Notes: generated by a model from the sequence alone, not told the origin. Counted from the stretch's first letter, positions 49,585-59,536 are shown. The stretch is 64,000 nt of DNA from SIG480 sp045539475 (GCA_045539475.1 JAZQFJ010000015.1:17252-81251), one strand, 5' to 3'. A program made the numbers and translations.

Positions 49585-51561
49585 ATGAAACGGATTGCAG
49601 CAGTGCTTTTAATACTTCTGACAAGCTGTTCCTTTTCCTGCCCCGTATCGGCGATACCGCCGAAAGAAACTAAATCGCTTATCTGCCTTGACCGGGAATA
49701 CAACTTCCGGGCAAGAGAAGAATATCTTTCCGTATGCAGCTCATCCGACCATTCTGCAATGATACGTCCCGACGGCTCATTGTGGATGTTCGGCGGAAAT
49801 TACGAAGGTCAGCTTGGAATAGGCGATATACGTTATTCATACAATGCACCGATAAAGATTATGGAAAACGTAGAAAAGGTTAAGCTTAATGACGATATAA
49901 CTATTGTCAAAAAGCGCGACGGCAGCGTGTGGGGCTTTGGCAGAGACATTGCAAGCACTCCGAAAAAGCTTCTTCAGAATGCCGTGGACGCTGCGGCAGA
50001 TGTCGGCGCACTTGGTTACATAACCTCAGACGGCCGTGCATATCTCGCCCCTATCGGTGGTGCAGGAAGGCTTGACATTGCAGAAAACGCAGAGGAGATT
50101 TTTGTTGAATACAACGAGCTTGAAGGACAGGGTTTTTCTCAGGACAGCAGTGAAGAGACACCCGTCGTACAGACTTTCTACTACTTTGTTATCATAAAGC
50201 ATAAGGACGGCACGGTCTGTGAATATGCCGTTGACGAAAACGACAAGGTCACGCGCCGGCTTCTTGCGGAAGATGTGCGCGATGTTTCTCTCAATACCTC
50301 AACTGCGGCATACCTTACCATTGTAAAAAAAGACGGAACCGTTATGTACGGTACGGCGCGGGGAGGGCTTAAGTCGGTTAATGTGCCGGGATGTAAAGAA
50401 GCTCTTGCTTCGCCGGAGGGATTGTTTGTCCTCAAGGACAACAAGACGCTCTGGAACATCGACAAAAACCTGCAGTACGGCGAAAAGGTAAAGCTCTTCT
50501 CTCTTCCTCAGGCGCGCACGGCGTTTATGATATATACGAATAACTCTATTGAGCTTGGCAGTACGGTGCGTGCGGATATTGATGCTTTCAACGCGATAAA
50601 CCGCGCCGGAATAAAGTGCTATAATATGCCGATGTATGACGATATTTATAAAAAAACAATGGAAATCGTCGGCAATGAAACCGATAAGTACGTTCAGGCA
50701 AAGCTTGTGTGCCAGTGGATAGTAGACCGCATAACATATGAGTTTAGTAACCACGACCAGAGCGGCGTTGAGGGCTTCCGTCAGGGTACGGGAGTATGTG
50801 CGGCATACTCAAATCTCGCACAGATAATGCTTTCCTATCTCGATATTCCGATTGCGGATATAAACGGAGAGCGGCACGCGTGGAATATTGCAATCATTGA
50901 CGGTGTTGCGGTGTTTATTGACCTTACGAATGCAGACTATAACCCCATAGGATATATGTTTGACTATCCGGCACTGACGTCCGCAAAAACTATGTGTTCG
51001 AATACTTACAGGGAAACGCCGTATGACGACTGGGCGGCAACGGAAATCCGCGGAGCATATGATTACGGACTTATTGATGAACCGCTCAATTCGGATATGC
51101 GGACTCCGATAAACCGCTTGCAGTTCTGTTCTCTTGTGCGTGCTGTTATTGAGCAGGCAAAGGGAAAAGACATAGATAAGCTTATATCAGAGCTTGGAAA
51201 AAGCAGTGTAAAGGTGAGCTTTAAAGACACAACGAATAAGGACGTTGCCGCACTTTGCCGGCTTGGCATCATAAACGGAACAAGTGAGACGACGTTTGCA
51301 CCAAAAGAAAATCTGACGCGTGAGCAGGCAGCAAAGATTATGCGAGGGCTCGCCCAAACGCTCGGGCAGGATGTTTCGGCACCCACCCCGCGCTTTTCTG
51401 ACAGCGGAAAGATTTCGTCGTGGGCGATTCACGGTGTGTCATTTGTGGCGCACAACGGTATAATGAAGGGGAAAACAAATGGCTTTGCCCCGCTTGATAC
51501 GCTTACCACGCAGGAAGCAATAATTCTCTGCTTCCGGTATTTCGGCAATGTAAAACAGTAA
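49585..51561 (+). CDS. Surface protein: RCC1-like, transglutaminase-like, SLH
   Basis: A 658-residue secreted protein. After a signal peptide (about 1-24) come RCC1-like repeats (HSAMIRPDGSLWMFGGNYEG, KKRDGSVWGFG; about 50-300). A transglutaminase-like domain follows, with GVCAAYSNLAQIM, ERHAWNIAI and IDLTNAD, which hold the Cys-His-Asp triad (about 400-450). Three SLH-type segments end the protein (from about 480; TRAQ-like NRLQFCSLVRAV, LTREQAAKIMRGLA, LTTQEAIILCFRYF), which would bind it to the cell wall. The physiological substrate is unknown. Confidence 0.88.
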   Translation: MKRIAAVLLILLTSCSFSCPVSAIPPKETKSLICLDREYNFRAREEYLSVCSSSDHSAMIRPDGSLWMFGGNYEGQLGIGDIRYSYNAPIKIMENVEKVKLNDDITIVKKRDGSVWGFGRDIASTPKKLLQNAVDAAADVGALGYITSDGRAYLAPIGGAGRLDIAENAEEIFVEYNELEGQGFSQDSSEETPVVQTFYYFVIIKHKDGTVCEYAVDENDKVTRRLLAEDVRDVSLNTSTAAYLTIVKKDGTVMYGTARGGLKSVNVPGCKEALASPEGLFVLKDNKTLWNIDKNLQYGEKVKLFSLPQARTAFMIYTNNSIELGSTVRADIDAFNAINRAGIKCYNMPMYDDIYKKTMEIVGNETDKYVQAKLVCQWIVDRITYEFSNHDQSGVEGFRQGTGVCAAYSNLAQIMLSYLDIPIADINGERHAWNIAIIDGVAVFIDLTNADYNPIGYMFDYPALTSAKTMCSNTYRETPYDDWAATEIRGAYDYGLIDEPLNSDMRTPINRLQFCSLVRAVIEQAKGKDIDKLISELGKSSVKVSFKDTTNKDVAALCRLGIINGTSETTFAPKENLTREQAAKIMRGLAQTLGQDVSAPTPRFSDSGKISSWAIHGVSFVAHNGIMKGKTNGFAPLDTLTTQEAIILCFRYFGNVKQ

Positions 51562-51589
51562 ATTGCAGCCTATAAGGAGGTATTTATAT

Positions 51590-52798
51590 ATGAAGTATTT
51601 TGTTATGCTCGGCGACGGTATGGCAGACCGTCCGATTGCAGAGCTTTCCGGCAAAACTCCGCTCGGCGCGGCAGTAAAGCCGACGATGGATTTTATATCA
51701 GAAAACGGTCATCTCGGTCTTGCAAACACTCTTTTTGAGGGGATGCCGACCGGGAGCGATATAGCCAACCTCTGCGTTTTCGGCTATGATCCGAAGAAGT
51801 ATTATACCGGCAGAAGCCCGATTGAGGCACTTGGTCTTAACATTCCGCTCTCCGATGACGACACGGTTTTTCGCTTAAATCTTGTCAGCATTTCAACCGA
51901 CGGTGATTTTGAGAACAAAACGATGCTTGATCACAGCTCGGATAAGATAACGAACGAAGAGGCATATGAGCTTCTTGATGCATTGCGCGAACGGTTTGGC
52001 ACCGAAAAACGTAAATTTTACCGAGGTGTGAGCTACCGCCACATTATGATATGGAGCGGGATAGACTATAACTACACGATGATGCCGCCTCACGATATCT
52101 TGGGGCAGAAGATCACGGATTATCTTCCTGCAGGACCGTATGGCGAAGAGGTTCTTGCAATGATGCGCGAAAGCTACGAGCTTTTAATGGCGCATCCGGT
52201 AAACATCGCAAGAATGGAACGTGGGCTGCGTCCGGCAAACTGCCTGTGGCTCTGGGGCGAGGGCACGCGCCCGCAGCTTACATCCTTTGCGGATGAGCAC
52301 AAAATCTCCGGCGCTGTAATCACGGCAGTTCCGCTTATAACCGGTCTTGCTCTCGGTATCGGGCTTGACACCTATGAGGTGCCGGATGCAACCGGTGATT
52401 ATTACACAAACTATTCCGGAAAGGCAGATGCTTGCATAAAAGCTTTTTCTGACGGCCATGACTTTGTTTTCTGTCATGTTGAAGCACCGGATGAGTGCGG
52501 CCACGACGGGGACACGGAGCTCAAGGTAAAATCAATTGAAAGAATTGATGCTGAAATCCTTTCACCGGTGAAGGAATATCTTGACAAATCGGGAGAAGAC
52601 TATCGCATACTTCTTCTTCCTGACCACCCCACGCCGATTGAAGAGAGAACACATGTTATCGCTCCTGTTCCGTATGTAATGTACGGCGCGGGGATAACGG
52701 AAAAGAGCGGGCTTCCCTATACCGAGGCAGACGCAGAGAAAACGGGAAATTTCGTTCCCTATGCATACAACATTATGAAGAGTTTTATTTCTGAATAA
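51590..52798 (+). CDS. apgM: Cofactor-independent phosphoglycerate mutase, ApgM type
   Basis: Interconverts 3- and 2-phosphoglycerate in glycolysis. The 402-residue product belongs to the alkaline-phosphatase superfamily: MLGDGMADRPI (near 5-15, metal-binding Asp), the catalytic-serine motif MPTGSDIANL, CHVEAPDECGHDGD and LLPDHPTPIEERTH. It is the shorter archaeal-type form rather than the 510-residue GpmI. The ATG at 51590 follows AAGGAGG. Confidence 0.93.
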   Translation: MKYFVMLGDGMADRPIAELSGKTPLGAAVKPTMDFISENGHLGLANTLFEGMPTGSDIANLCVFGYDPKKYYTGRSPIEALGLNIPLSDDDTVFRLNLVSISTDGDFENKTMLDHSSDKITNEEAYELLDALRERFGTEKRKFYRGVSYRHIMIWSGIDYNYTMMPPHDILGQKITDYLPAGPYGEEVLAMMRESYELLMAHPVNIARMERGLRPANCLWLWGEGTRPQLTSFADEHKISGAVITAVPLITGLALGIGLDTYEVPDATGDYYTNYSGKADACIKAFSDGHDFVFCHVEAPDECGHDGDTELKVKSIERIDAEILSPVKEYLDKSGEDYRILLLPDHPTPIEERTHVIAPVPYVMYGAGITEKSGLPYTEADAEKTGNFVPYAYNIMKSFISE

Positions 52799-52813
52799 GA
52801 GAGGAAGATAGAA

Positions 52814-54250
52814 ATGGCAAACGATAAGAAAGTTGAACAGATAACCGATATGGAGGTAGACTTTGCGCAATGGTTTACCGATGTGTGCAGAAAGGCAGAG
52901 CTCATTGATTATTCGTCAATAAAGGGTGTTTTTATCTATCGTCCTTACGGCTATGCTATTTGGGAAAACATCCAGGCGATTATGGATAAGGAATTCAAAA
53001 AGCAAGGCGTGGAAAACGTTTATATGCCCCTGCTTATTCCGGAATCCCTTCTTCAGAAGGAGAAGGACCACGTTGAGGGCTTTGCACCGGAGTGTGCATG
53101 GGTTACAACCGGCGGCGCGGATAAGCTTGAAGAAAGATATGCAATCCGCCCGACGTCGGAAACTCTTTTCTGTGAGCATTTTGCAAATGTTCTCCAGTCC
53201 CATCGTGACCTTCCGATGAAGTATAACCAGTGGTGCAGTGTTCTTCGCTGGGAAAAGACATCCCGTCCGTTCCTCCGCCACCGCGAGTTCCTCTGGCAGG
53301 AGGGGCATACCATTCATGCAACAGCGGAGGAAGCAGAGGAATTTACACAGACTATGCTCGGTGTCTATGCCGATTTCTGTGAGAACGTTCTTGCAATGCC
53401 GGTTACCCGCGGTCAGAAGACCGAGAAGGAAAAGTTCAAGGGCGCTGTTTCAACATATACGATTGAATGTATGATGCATGACCGCAAGGCTCTCCAGGCG
53501 GGAACGTCACATTATTTCGGTGACGGATTTGCAAAGCAGTTTGAGATAGAGTTTGCAGACAAAAACAATAAAAAGACAAATCCCCACGGCACATCATGGG
53601 GTGTTTCAACACGTCTTATCGGCGGTATCATTATGACGCACGGTGACAACAACGGTCTTGTGCTTCCGCCGAAGGTTGCGCCAATTCAGGCAGTTATCAT
53701 TCCGATTGCAGCTCACAAGGGCGGCGTGCTTGAAGCGGCAGATAAGCTTCTTGCAACGCTCGCGGATGCAGGAATACGCACAAAGTGCGATACAAGCGAC
53801 AATTCTGCCGGTTGGAAATTTGCAGAATATGAGATGAAGGGTGTGCCGGTAAGAATTGAGCTTGGTCCGCGCGACCTTGAAGCAGGGCAGTGCGTGCTTG
53901 TTTCCCGCGTAACCCGTGAGAAGAAGGTTGTAAGCCTTGACAATATTGTAGAAGAAATAAACCGCGCACTTGAAGAGGTACACAGCGCATTGTACGAAAA
54001 GGCACTCCGCAATCGCGAGGAGCATACCTATACCGCAGAAACCTTTGAAGAAATGAAGGAAATTGCCGCCACAAAGACAGGCTTTGTAAAGACAATGTGG
54101 TGCGGAGATTTAGAGTGCGAAATGCGCGTCAAGGAAGAAGCGGGAATGACGAGCCGTTGTATTCCCTTTGCACAGGAACATATCTCCGATGTATGCCCCA
54201 TCTGCGGCAAACCCGCAAAGCATATGATTTACTGGGGAGTAGCGTATTAA
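52814..54250 (+). CDS. proS: Prolyl-tRNA synthetase, archaeal/eukaryotic type
   Basis: ProRS charges tRNA-Pro. The 478-residue product lacks the editing insertion of the long bacterial type and has the short form: RPYGYAIWENIQ near the N terminus, RPTSETLFCEHFANVLQSHR, motif 2 RWEKTSRPFLRHREFLWQEG, GTSHYFGDGFAKQFEIEF, motif 3 region GTSWGVSTRLIGGIIMTHGD, and a C-terminal zinc-binding tail CPICGKPA. It lies 15 bp after apgM. No T-box is seen. Confidence 0.95.
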   Translation: MANDKKVEQITDMEVDFAQWFTDVCRKAELIDYSSIKGVFIYRPYGYAIWENIQAIMDKEFKKQGVENVYMPLLIPESLLQKEKDHVEGFAPECAWVTTGGADKLEERYAIRPTSETLFCEHFANVLQSHRDLPMKYNQWCSVLRWEKTSRPFLRHREFLWQEGHTIHATAEEAEEFTQTMLGVYADFCENVLAMPVTRGQKTEKEKFKGAVSTYTIECMMHDRKALQAGTSHYFGDGFAKQFEIEFADKNNKKTNPHGTSWGVSTRLIGGIIMTHGDNNGLVLPPKVAPIQAVIIPIAAHKGGVLEAADKLLATLADAGIRTKCDTSDNSAGWKFAEYEMKGVPVRIELGPRDLEAGQCVLVSRVTREKKVVSLDNIVEEINRALEEVHSALYEKALRNREEHTYTAETFEEMKEIAATKTGFVKTMWCGDLECEMRVKEEAGMTSRCIPFAQEHISDVCPICGKPAKHMIYWGVAY

Positions 54251-54256
54251 TGTCAT

Positions 54257-54520
54257 TTTAAGGATAGCCTCCCTTGCCTAAAGGTTATTCCCCTGCGGGG
54301 GAAATGTCACCATAGGTGACAAAAGGGGGGAGCTACGGGGACCGCCGGATGGCGGTGGAGGGATTTCTGACGCTTGCGGCAGGCCGCAACATTCTTGCCC
54401 TGCCGGGCGGGCCTTCTTTGGTTTTCCCCAAAGAAGCAAAGCGAATTCAAGGGGGATTTCGATTTCCCCCTTGAAAATCCCCTTAAAACGAGCAGGGTTG
54501 CGACCCTGCACCCAAGGGGG
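54257..54520. repeat. Composite multi-hairpin intergenic element
   Basis: A 260-bp GC-rich block between proS and argS packs successive perfect hairpins: TGTCACC-ATA-GGTGACA (54305-54321), CCGCC-GGAT-GGCGG (54342-54355), TTGCGG-CAGG-CCGCAA (54374-54389), TTCTTTGG with CCAAAGAA (from 54414), TTCAAGGGGG with CCCCCTTGAA (54446-54475) and GCAGGGT-TGCG-ACCCTGC (54492-54509). No gene is seen. It looks like a nonautonomous dispersed repeat rather than a simple terminator. Confidence 0.75.
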
Positions 54521-54574
54521 TACCCTCATTACAATAGATTTACAGTTTACTTTGTTGATAATTGAGGTGTTTTT

Positions 54575-56341
54575 ATGTCTACATTAAAAAACAGGCTGAC
54601 GGCGATTGTTGAAGAAGCCTTTGCCGCGGCGGGATATAATAAGGAGCTTGGTGCGGTTACGTTTTCTGACCGTCCCGACCTTTGCCAGTTTCAGTGCAAC
54701 GGTGCGTTGACCGGCGCAAAGATTCACAGAAAAAGCCCGATGATGATTGCAAACGATGTGATCTCTCATCTTTCGGAAAACGAGATATTCAAAAGCGTAA
54801 CGGTTGCACCGCCGGGATTTATCAATATGATTCTTTCCGATGAATTTATTGCAGAGGAAGCGGCAAAAATGGTGGAAAGCGACCGCCTTGCACTTCCGGT
54901 TACGGAAAAAAAGACAATCGTGGTGGACTATGGCGGACCAAACGTTGCAAAGCCGCTTCACGTAGGTCATCTCCGCGCCGCGATTATCGGAGAGACTCTC
55001 AAGCGCCTTGCCCGTTTTCTCGGCAACGACGTAATCGGTGATGTTCACCTTGGCGACTGGGGACTTCAGATGGGGCTTATCATCTCCGAGCTTCGCCGTG
55101 AAAGACCGGAGCTTTGTTACTTCGATGAGAATTACACGGGTGAATATCCGGCAGAATCGCCTGTAACGATTGACGACCTTTCACGTCTTTATCCGCAGGC
55201 ATCTGCGCGCTCAAAAGAGGATGAAGAGTTCCGTATGGCAGCTATGCAGGCAACGAAGGAGCTTCAGAACGGACGCGCCGGATACGTTGCGCTGTGGAGA
55301 AAATTCCTTGAGGTCTCCGTGGCAGACCTTAAGCGCAGCTATGCACGCCTTGGCGTTGACTTTGACAAGTGGCTCGGCGAGAGCGATGCAGATCCGTATG
55401 TTGCACCGCTTCTCAAAATACTCGATGATAAAAAGCTCACATATTTAAGTGACGGCGCGCTTATCGCGGATGTTGCCGAAGAGACCGATGAAGAGCCGAT
55501 GCCGCCGGTTATTATCAGCAAGAGTGACGGGAGCCAGCTCTATGCAACAACCGACCTTGCAACGATTATCCAGCGCGCAGAGGATTTTAACCCCAACGAG
55601 ATATGGTATGTTGTAGACAGCCGTCAGTCGATGCACTTTAAGCAGGTTTTCCGCCTTGCAAAGAAGGCAGGTCTTGTAGATGACGATACGGTGCTTTACC
55701 ACGTCGGCTTCGGTACGATGAACGGAAGCGACGGCAAGCCTTATAAAACGCGTGAGGGCGGAGTTATGAGCCTTTCTGTGCTTATTGATTCTGCAAAGGC
55801 GGCAGCAAAAGAGAGAATTGAAGCTTCTGAGGTTGCAAAGGATTTGACTGATGCCGAGCGTGACGATGTTGCCGAGAAGATAGGCATTGCGGCGATAAAG
55901 TTCGGCGATCTCATAAACCACCGTGCTCGTGACTATATATTTGATCTTGACCGTTTCCTTGCAACCGAAGGAAAAACAGGTCCGTATCTTCAGTATACGG
56001 TTGTGCGTATAACAAGCCTGCTTAACAAGGCTATGGCGGCAAACGCTGTTCCCGGAAAGCTGCTTCCCCCGCAGAGTGATACAGAGCGCGAGCTTCTTAT
56101 AAAGCTTTTCTCCGTCGGAGATGTGCTTTTGCGTGCGTTTGAGGATAAAACCCCCAACGCAATCTGTGAGGTTATGTTCGACATAGCAGGACTTTTCAAT
56201 CGCTTCTATTTTGAAAATAAAATTCTTGCACAGGAGAACGAAGAAATCCGCGCATCATGGCTCGGTATTATCGAGCTTGTAAGAAGAATGCTTCTTATGC
56301 TTCTGGATATCTTCTCAACAGACGTACCGGAAAAGATGTAG
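54575..56341 (+). CDS. argS: Arginyl-tRNA synthetase
   Basis: ArgRS charges tRNA-Arg. The 588-residue class I enzyme has an N-terminal tRNA D-loop domain (1-110), the HIGH-like motif ANVAKPLHVGHLRAAIIGE (about 127-145), GDVHLGDWGLQMGLI, a DALR anticodon domain and the conserved C-terminal LLLMLLDIF-type end. The ATG follows GAGGTG. It lies downstream of the multi-hairpin element. Confidence 0.96.
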   Translation: MSTLKNRLTAIVEEAFAAAGYNKELGAVTFSDRPDLCQFQCNGALTGAKIHRKSPMMIANDVISHLSENEIFKSVTVAPPGFINMILSDEFIAEEAAKMVESDRLALPVTEKKTIVVDYGGPNVAKPLHVGHLRAAIIGETLKRLARFLGNDVIGDVHLGDWGLQMGLIISELRRERPELCYFDENYTGEYPAESPVTIDDLSRLYPQASARSKEDEEFRMAAMQATKELQNGRAGYVALWRKFLEVSVADLKRSYARLGVDFDKWLGESDADPYVAPLLKILDDKKLTYLSDGALIADVAEETDEEPMPPVIISKSDGSQLYATTDLATIIQRAEDFNPNEIWYVVDSRQSMHFKQVFRLAKKAGLVDDDTVLYHVGFGTMNGSDGKPYKTREGGVMSLSVLIDSAKAAAKERIEASEVAKDLTDAERDDVAEKIGIAAIKFGDLINHRARDYIFDLDRFLATEGKTGPYLQYTVVRITSLLNKAMAANAVPGKLLPPQSDTERELLIKLFSVGDVLLRAFEDKTPNAICEVMFDIAGLFNRFYFENKILAQENEEIRASWLGIIELVRRMLLMLLDIFSTDVPEKM

Positions 56342-56360
56342 CTTGCGGCGAGGGTTATTT

Positions 56361-57719
56361 ATGACTAACACAAACTCAATTTCACAGCCGATATTTTCAA
56401 ATCGTGCTCTCGTTTCGCTTGCCGTTCCGATAGTGATAGACGCACTTCTTGCAATTGTTGCGGGAATTGCAGACTCTGCGATGGTTTCTTCGGCGGGCGA
56501 GGCGGCGGTCAGCGCAATTTCGCTTGTTGATTCATTGAACATCATGTTTATTCTTATGTTCAATGCTATGACGACCGGCGGTGTTGTTGTAACGTCGCAG
56601 TACATCGGAGGACGCAATCTTGAACGTGCAAAATGCAGTGCAAATCAGCTTTTGTATGCATCCACTGCAATTGCAACGGTGCTTATGGTTCTTCTTTTGT
56701 GCTTTATCCCGCAGATTATAGATCTTGTTTACGGAACGCTTGAAACAGAGGTATTTCAAAACGCAAAAACATACTTTTTCTGGACGCTCCTGGGATATCC
56801 GTTTTTCGCAATGGGAAGCTCATCCACAGCACTCTTGCGCGCTCAGGCGAAAAGCGGTGCGGCACTTATGCTTACCGGTGCTGTTAATCTTTTGAATGTT
56901 ATAGGAAACGCCGTACTTATTTTTGTTTTTGATCTCGGTGTTGCGGGTGCAGCCATTTCCACAACATTTTCACGTATAGTATGGGCAACGGTTGGCCTTA
57001 TAATGCTTCACAACAAGGATTTGCAGGTGCATTTTGAAAATCTTCTGAAGTTTAAGCTTGATTTTGATATTTTGCGACGAGTATTCAATATCGGCGGAGC
57101 AAACGGTCTGGAAAACGGTCTTTTCCAGATGGGAAAGCTGCTTGTTGCGAGCCTTGTTTCTTCTTTCGGAACAATTGCAATCGCGGCAAACTCCGTTGCA
57201 AACACGCTCTGTAACATCGGATGGACAACTATCGGCGCCTTTGGTACGGTGCTTCTCACCGTCGTCGGGCAGTGTATGGGTGCGCGCGAGCCTGAGCAGG
57301 CAAAAATGTATACGAAAAAGCTCGTAAGCTTTTGCATTATTCTTACATTAGTTCTTTTCGGAAGCGTTTTTCTTTTCAGAAATCAGCTTGTCGGCATATT
57401 CGATTTTGGCGAGGAAGCGCTTCGTGAGTCGGCAAGAATAACCGGTGCCGGTGCGCTTCTTACCATCTGCTCGGTGTATGCGTGGTCGTTTGTTCCGGTT
57501 GCGGCATACCGCGCCGCGGGCGATACGAAGTACGCCGTAATCCTTGCGGTGTCGAGTATGTTCACGTTCCGCGTGGGGTTGTCTTATCTCCTCGGGCATT
57601 TCTTCAATATGGGGCTTATTGGTGTATGGATAGGAATGTGGGCGGACTGGACGTGCCGCACGATATTTAACCTTTTCCGCTTCCGCAGCGGCAAATGGCT
57701 TACAAAAAGAGTTATTTAA
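56361..57719 (+). CDS. MATE family efflux transporter (second)
   Basis: A 452-residue polytopic protein of the MATE family with about 12 membrane helices, start FSNRALVSLAVPIVIDALLA, and repeat-type features GQCMGAREPEQAKMYTKKL and FRAAGDTKYAV-like YRAAGDTKYAVILAV. It is 19 bp after argS and may be co-transcribed with it. The ATG at 56361 follows GAGGG; a TTG at 56343 is in frame. It is not closely similar to the MATE protein at 7025-8389. The substrate is unknown. Confidence 0.9.
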   Translation: MTNTNSISQPIFSNRALVSLAVPIVIDALLAIVAGIADSAMVSSAGEAAVSAISLVDSLNIMFILMFNAMTTGGVVVTSQYIGGRNLERAKCSANQLLYASTAIATVLMVLLLCFIPQIIDLVYGTLETEVFQNAKTYFFWTLLGYPFFAMGSSSTALLRAQAKSGAALMLTGAVNLLNVIGNAVLIFVFDLGVAGAAISTTFSRIVWATVGLIMLHNKDLQVHFENLLKFKLDFDILRRVFNIGGANGLENGLFQMGKLLVASLVSSFGTIAIAANSVANTLCNIGWTTIGAFGTVLLTVVGQCMGAREPEQAKMYTKKLVSFCIILTLVLFGSVFLFRNQLVGIFDFGEEALRESARITGAGALLTICSVYAWSFVPVAAYRAAGDTKYAVILAVSSMFTFRVGLSYLLGHFFNMGLIGVWIGMWADWTCRTIFNLFRFRSGKWLTKRVI

Positions 57720-57742
57720 ATTTTTGAAATTTTTACCGGTAA

Positions 57743-57783
57743 AAAACTGCAATGTGTGTATTTTTCACGCATTGCAGTTTTTG
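57743..57783 (+). terminator. Terminator after the second MATE gene
   Basis: A 16-bp stem (57743-57758 with 57766-57781, one G-U) is followed by T-rich sequence. Confidence 0.87.
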
Positions 57784-57869
57784 GTTTGGAAGAGTAAACT
57801 CAAATTTCCGTTTACGGCAAAATATCCGCCGAAAAGCTACATATATTAAGCTTCGGAAAGGAGGTAAAT

Positions 57870-58862
57870 ATGCAAAAAACAAAAAAATCTTTGAAAATTT
57901 TTGCCGCTTTTATAATTTCTTTTTCATTTATAATAACGGCAAAAGCCGCAGACAAGCTTATCCCCCTCGGCCATACAACGGGCATAAAGCTTTTATGCGA
58001 CGGTGCGATTGTGACAGAGCTTTCGGACAACGTTCCGGAAAATCCGTGCAGAGCCGCAGGAATAGCACCCGGCGATGTCATTAAAAGCGTTGACGGAAAT
58101 GCAGTAACCTCAAATGACGATCTTCGCCGGATGGTTACCGAAAGTGAAGGGAATGAAATGACGGTTGAATATGTGCGTCAGGGAGAGGTAAAGACGGTTA
58201 AGATCACTCCCGTAAAGGCGGAGGACGGGAAATACGCGCTTGGAATCCGCATCCGCGACAGCGTTGCCGGAATAGGAACACTCACCTATTATGATCCTGA
58301 GAGCAAAACCTACGGTGCGCTCGGTCACGGTGTGACGGAAAGCGACACAAATGTTCTCATTCCCCCTCAGCGCGGCGCGCTTATGAAGTCAAAGGTAGAC
58401 AGCGTTGTGCAGGGCAGCCCCGGAAATCCGGGTGAGCTTCGCGGTGAATATGACCTGACGAATGATTATGCCGACATTGCAAAAAATACGGAGAGCGGGA
58501 TATTCGGAAAAATCAAGGACAGCGCAGAATTTGAAAAAATGGCGCAGTACCCTATCGCAAATAAAAACGAAATCAAGCGCGGAAAAGCGACCATTCTCTC
58601 AAATGTCGAAGGAGACGAAGTTAAAGAATACGAAATTGAGATAACAAGCATATATTTTGACGGCGAAAAGACAAAAAATATGCTTGTCCGCGCAACTGAC
58701 CCTGAGCTTATTGCAAAAACAGGCGGAATTGTCCGCGGAATGTCAGGAAGTCCAATCATCCAGAACGGAAAAATCGTGGGTGCAATAACGCATGTTTTAG
58801 TAAACAATCCGCAAAAAGGATATGCAATTTTTATAGAAAATATGCTTGACGCCGCGGCGTAA
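57870..58862 (+). CDS. spoIVB: Stage IV sporulation peptidase SpoIVB
   Basis: SpoIVB is the forespore serine protease that signals sigma-K activation across the septum. The 330-residue product has an N-terminal signal anchor (about 8-27), a PDZ domain (about 40-120, GIAPGDVIKSVDGNAV) and the S55 peptidase domain with GIGTLTYYDPE, GALGHGVTE (catalytic His), GMSGSPIIQNGKIVGAITHV (catalytic Ser) and KGYAIFIENML. It is somewhat shorter than the B. subtilis enzyme of about 425 residues. GGAGG precedes the ATG. It indicates sporulation capacity. Confidence 0.94.
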   Translation: MQKTKKSLKIFAAFIISFSFIITAKAADKLIPLGHTTGIKLLCDGAIVTELSDNVPENPCRAAGIAPGDVIKSVDGNAVTSNDDLRRMVTESEGNEMTVEYVRQGEVKTVKITPVKAEDGKYALGIRIRDSVAGIGTLTYYDPESKTYGALGHGVTESDTNVLIPPQRGALMKSKVDSVVQGSPGNPGELRGEYDLTNDYADIAKNTESGIFGKIKDSAEFEKMAQYPIANKNEIKRGKATILSNVEGDEVKEYEIEITSIYFDGEKTKNMLVRATDPELIAKTGGIVRGMSGSPIIQNGKIVGAITHVLVNNPQKGYAIFIENMLDAAA

Positions 58863-58877
58863 AGAGGAAAAATAGTT

Positions 58878-58916
58878 ATGAGCAAGCGGGAAAAATTTCC
58901 GCTTGCTCATATGTGT
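58878..58916. terminator. Bidirectional terminator after spoIVB
   Basis: ATGAGCAAGCGG (58878-58889) pairs with CCGCTTGCTCAT (58899-58910), between convergent spoIVB and reverse rubrerythrin genes. Confidence 0.85.
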
Positions 58917-58921
58917 TTTAA

Positions 58922-59506
58922 TTAGAAATATCTCTTGAGAAGCCCCTCTAAACCTCTGCCGTGGCGAGCTTCGTCACGTGCCATCTCATGGACAGTATCA
59001 TGGATTGCATCCAGACCGTTCTTCTTTGCGCAAGCTGCAAGGTCAAACTTGCCTGCTGTTGCACCGTATTCGCAATCTACGCGCCACTTGAGGTTATCCT
59101 TTGTTGTTGCCTTCATGTTCGGCTCAAGATCCTCTCCGAGAAGCTCTGCAAACTTTGCAGCATGCTCTGCTTCCTCATATGCTGCCTTTTCCCAGTAAAG
59201 ACCGATTTCCGGATAGCCTTCACGATGTGCGATGCGTGCCATACAGAGATACATACCTACTTCTGCGCACTCGCCGTTGAAGTTAGCCATAAGCTGCTCA
59301 AAGATGAACTTTTTATCCTCTTCAGAAATGTCGGGGTTGTTCTTTACGGTTTTGCCGTATACGCCATACTCATGCTCTGCCGCAAGAGCTGCGCCGTCTT
59401 CCATAACCTTGAACTTTTCTCCCGGAACCTTACATACCGGGCACTTTTCGGGAGCGGAATCTCCCTCGTGGACATAACCGCAAACAGGACATACAAACTT
59501 TTTCAT
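58922..59506 (-). CDS. Reverse rubrerythrin
   Basis: Reverse rubrerythrins of Clostridia reduce hydrogen peroxide with NADH-derived electrons. The 194-residue product has the rubredoxin domain first (FVCPVCGYVHEGDSAPEKCPVC, shown by Cys pairs at about 5, 8, 21, 24), then the four-helix diiron domain with NGECAEVGMYLCMA, AAYEEAEHAAKF and EMARDEARHGRGLEG. The ATG at 59506 follows GGAGG. The PerR-like regulator upstream is its likely controller. Confidence 0.94.
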   Translation of the reverse strand: MKKFVCPVCGYVHEGDSAPEKCPVCKVPGEKFKVMEDGAALAAEHEYGVYGKTVKNNPDISEEDKKFIFEQLMANFNGECAEVGMYLCMARIAHREGYPEIGLYWEKAAYEEAEHAAKFAELLGEDLEPNMKATTKDNLKWRVDCEYGATAGKFDLAACAKKNGLDAIHDTVHEMARDEARHGRGLEGLLKRYF

Positions 59507-59536
59507 AATTTTTTCCTCCATATAAATAATTTAATT

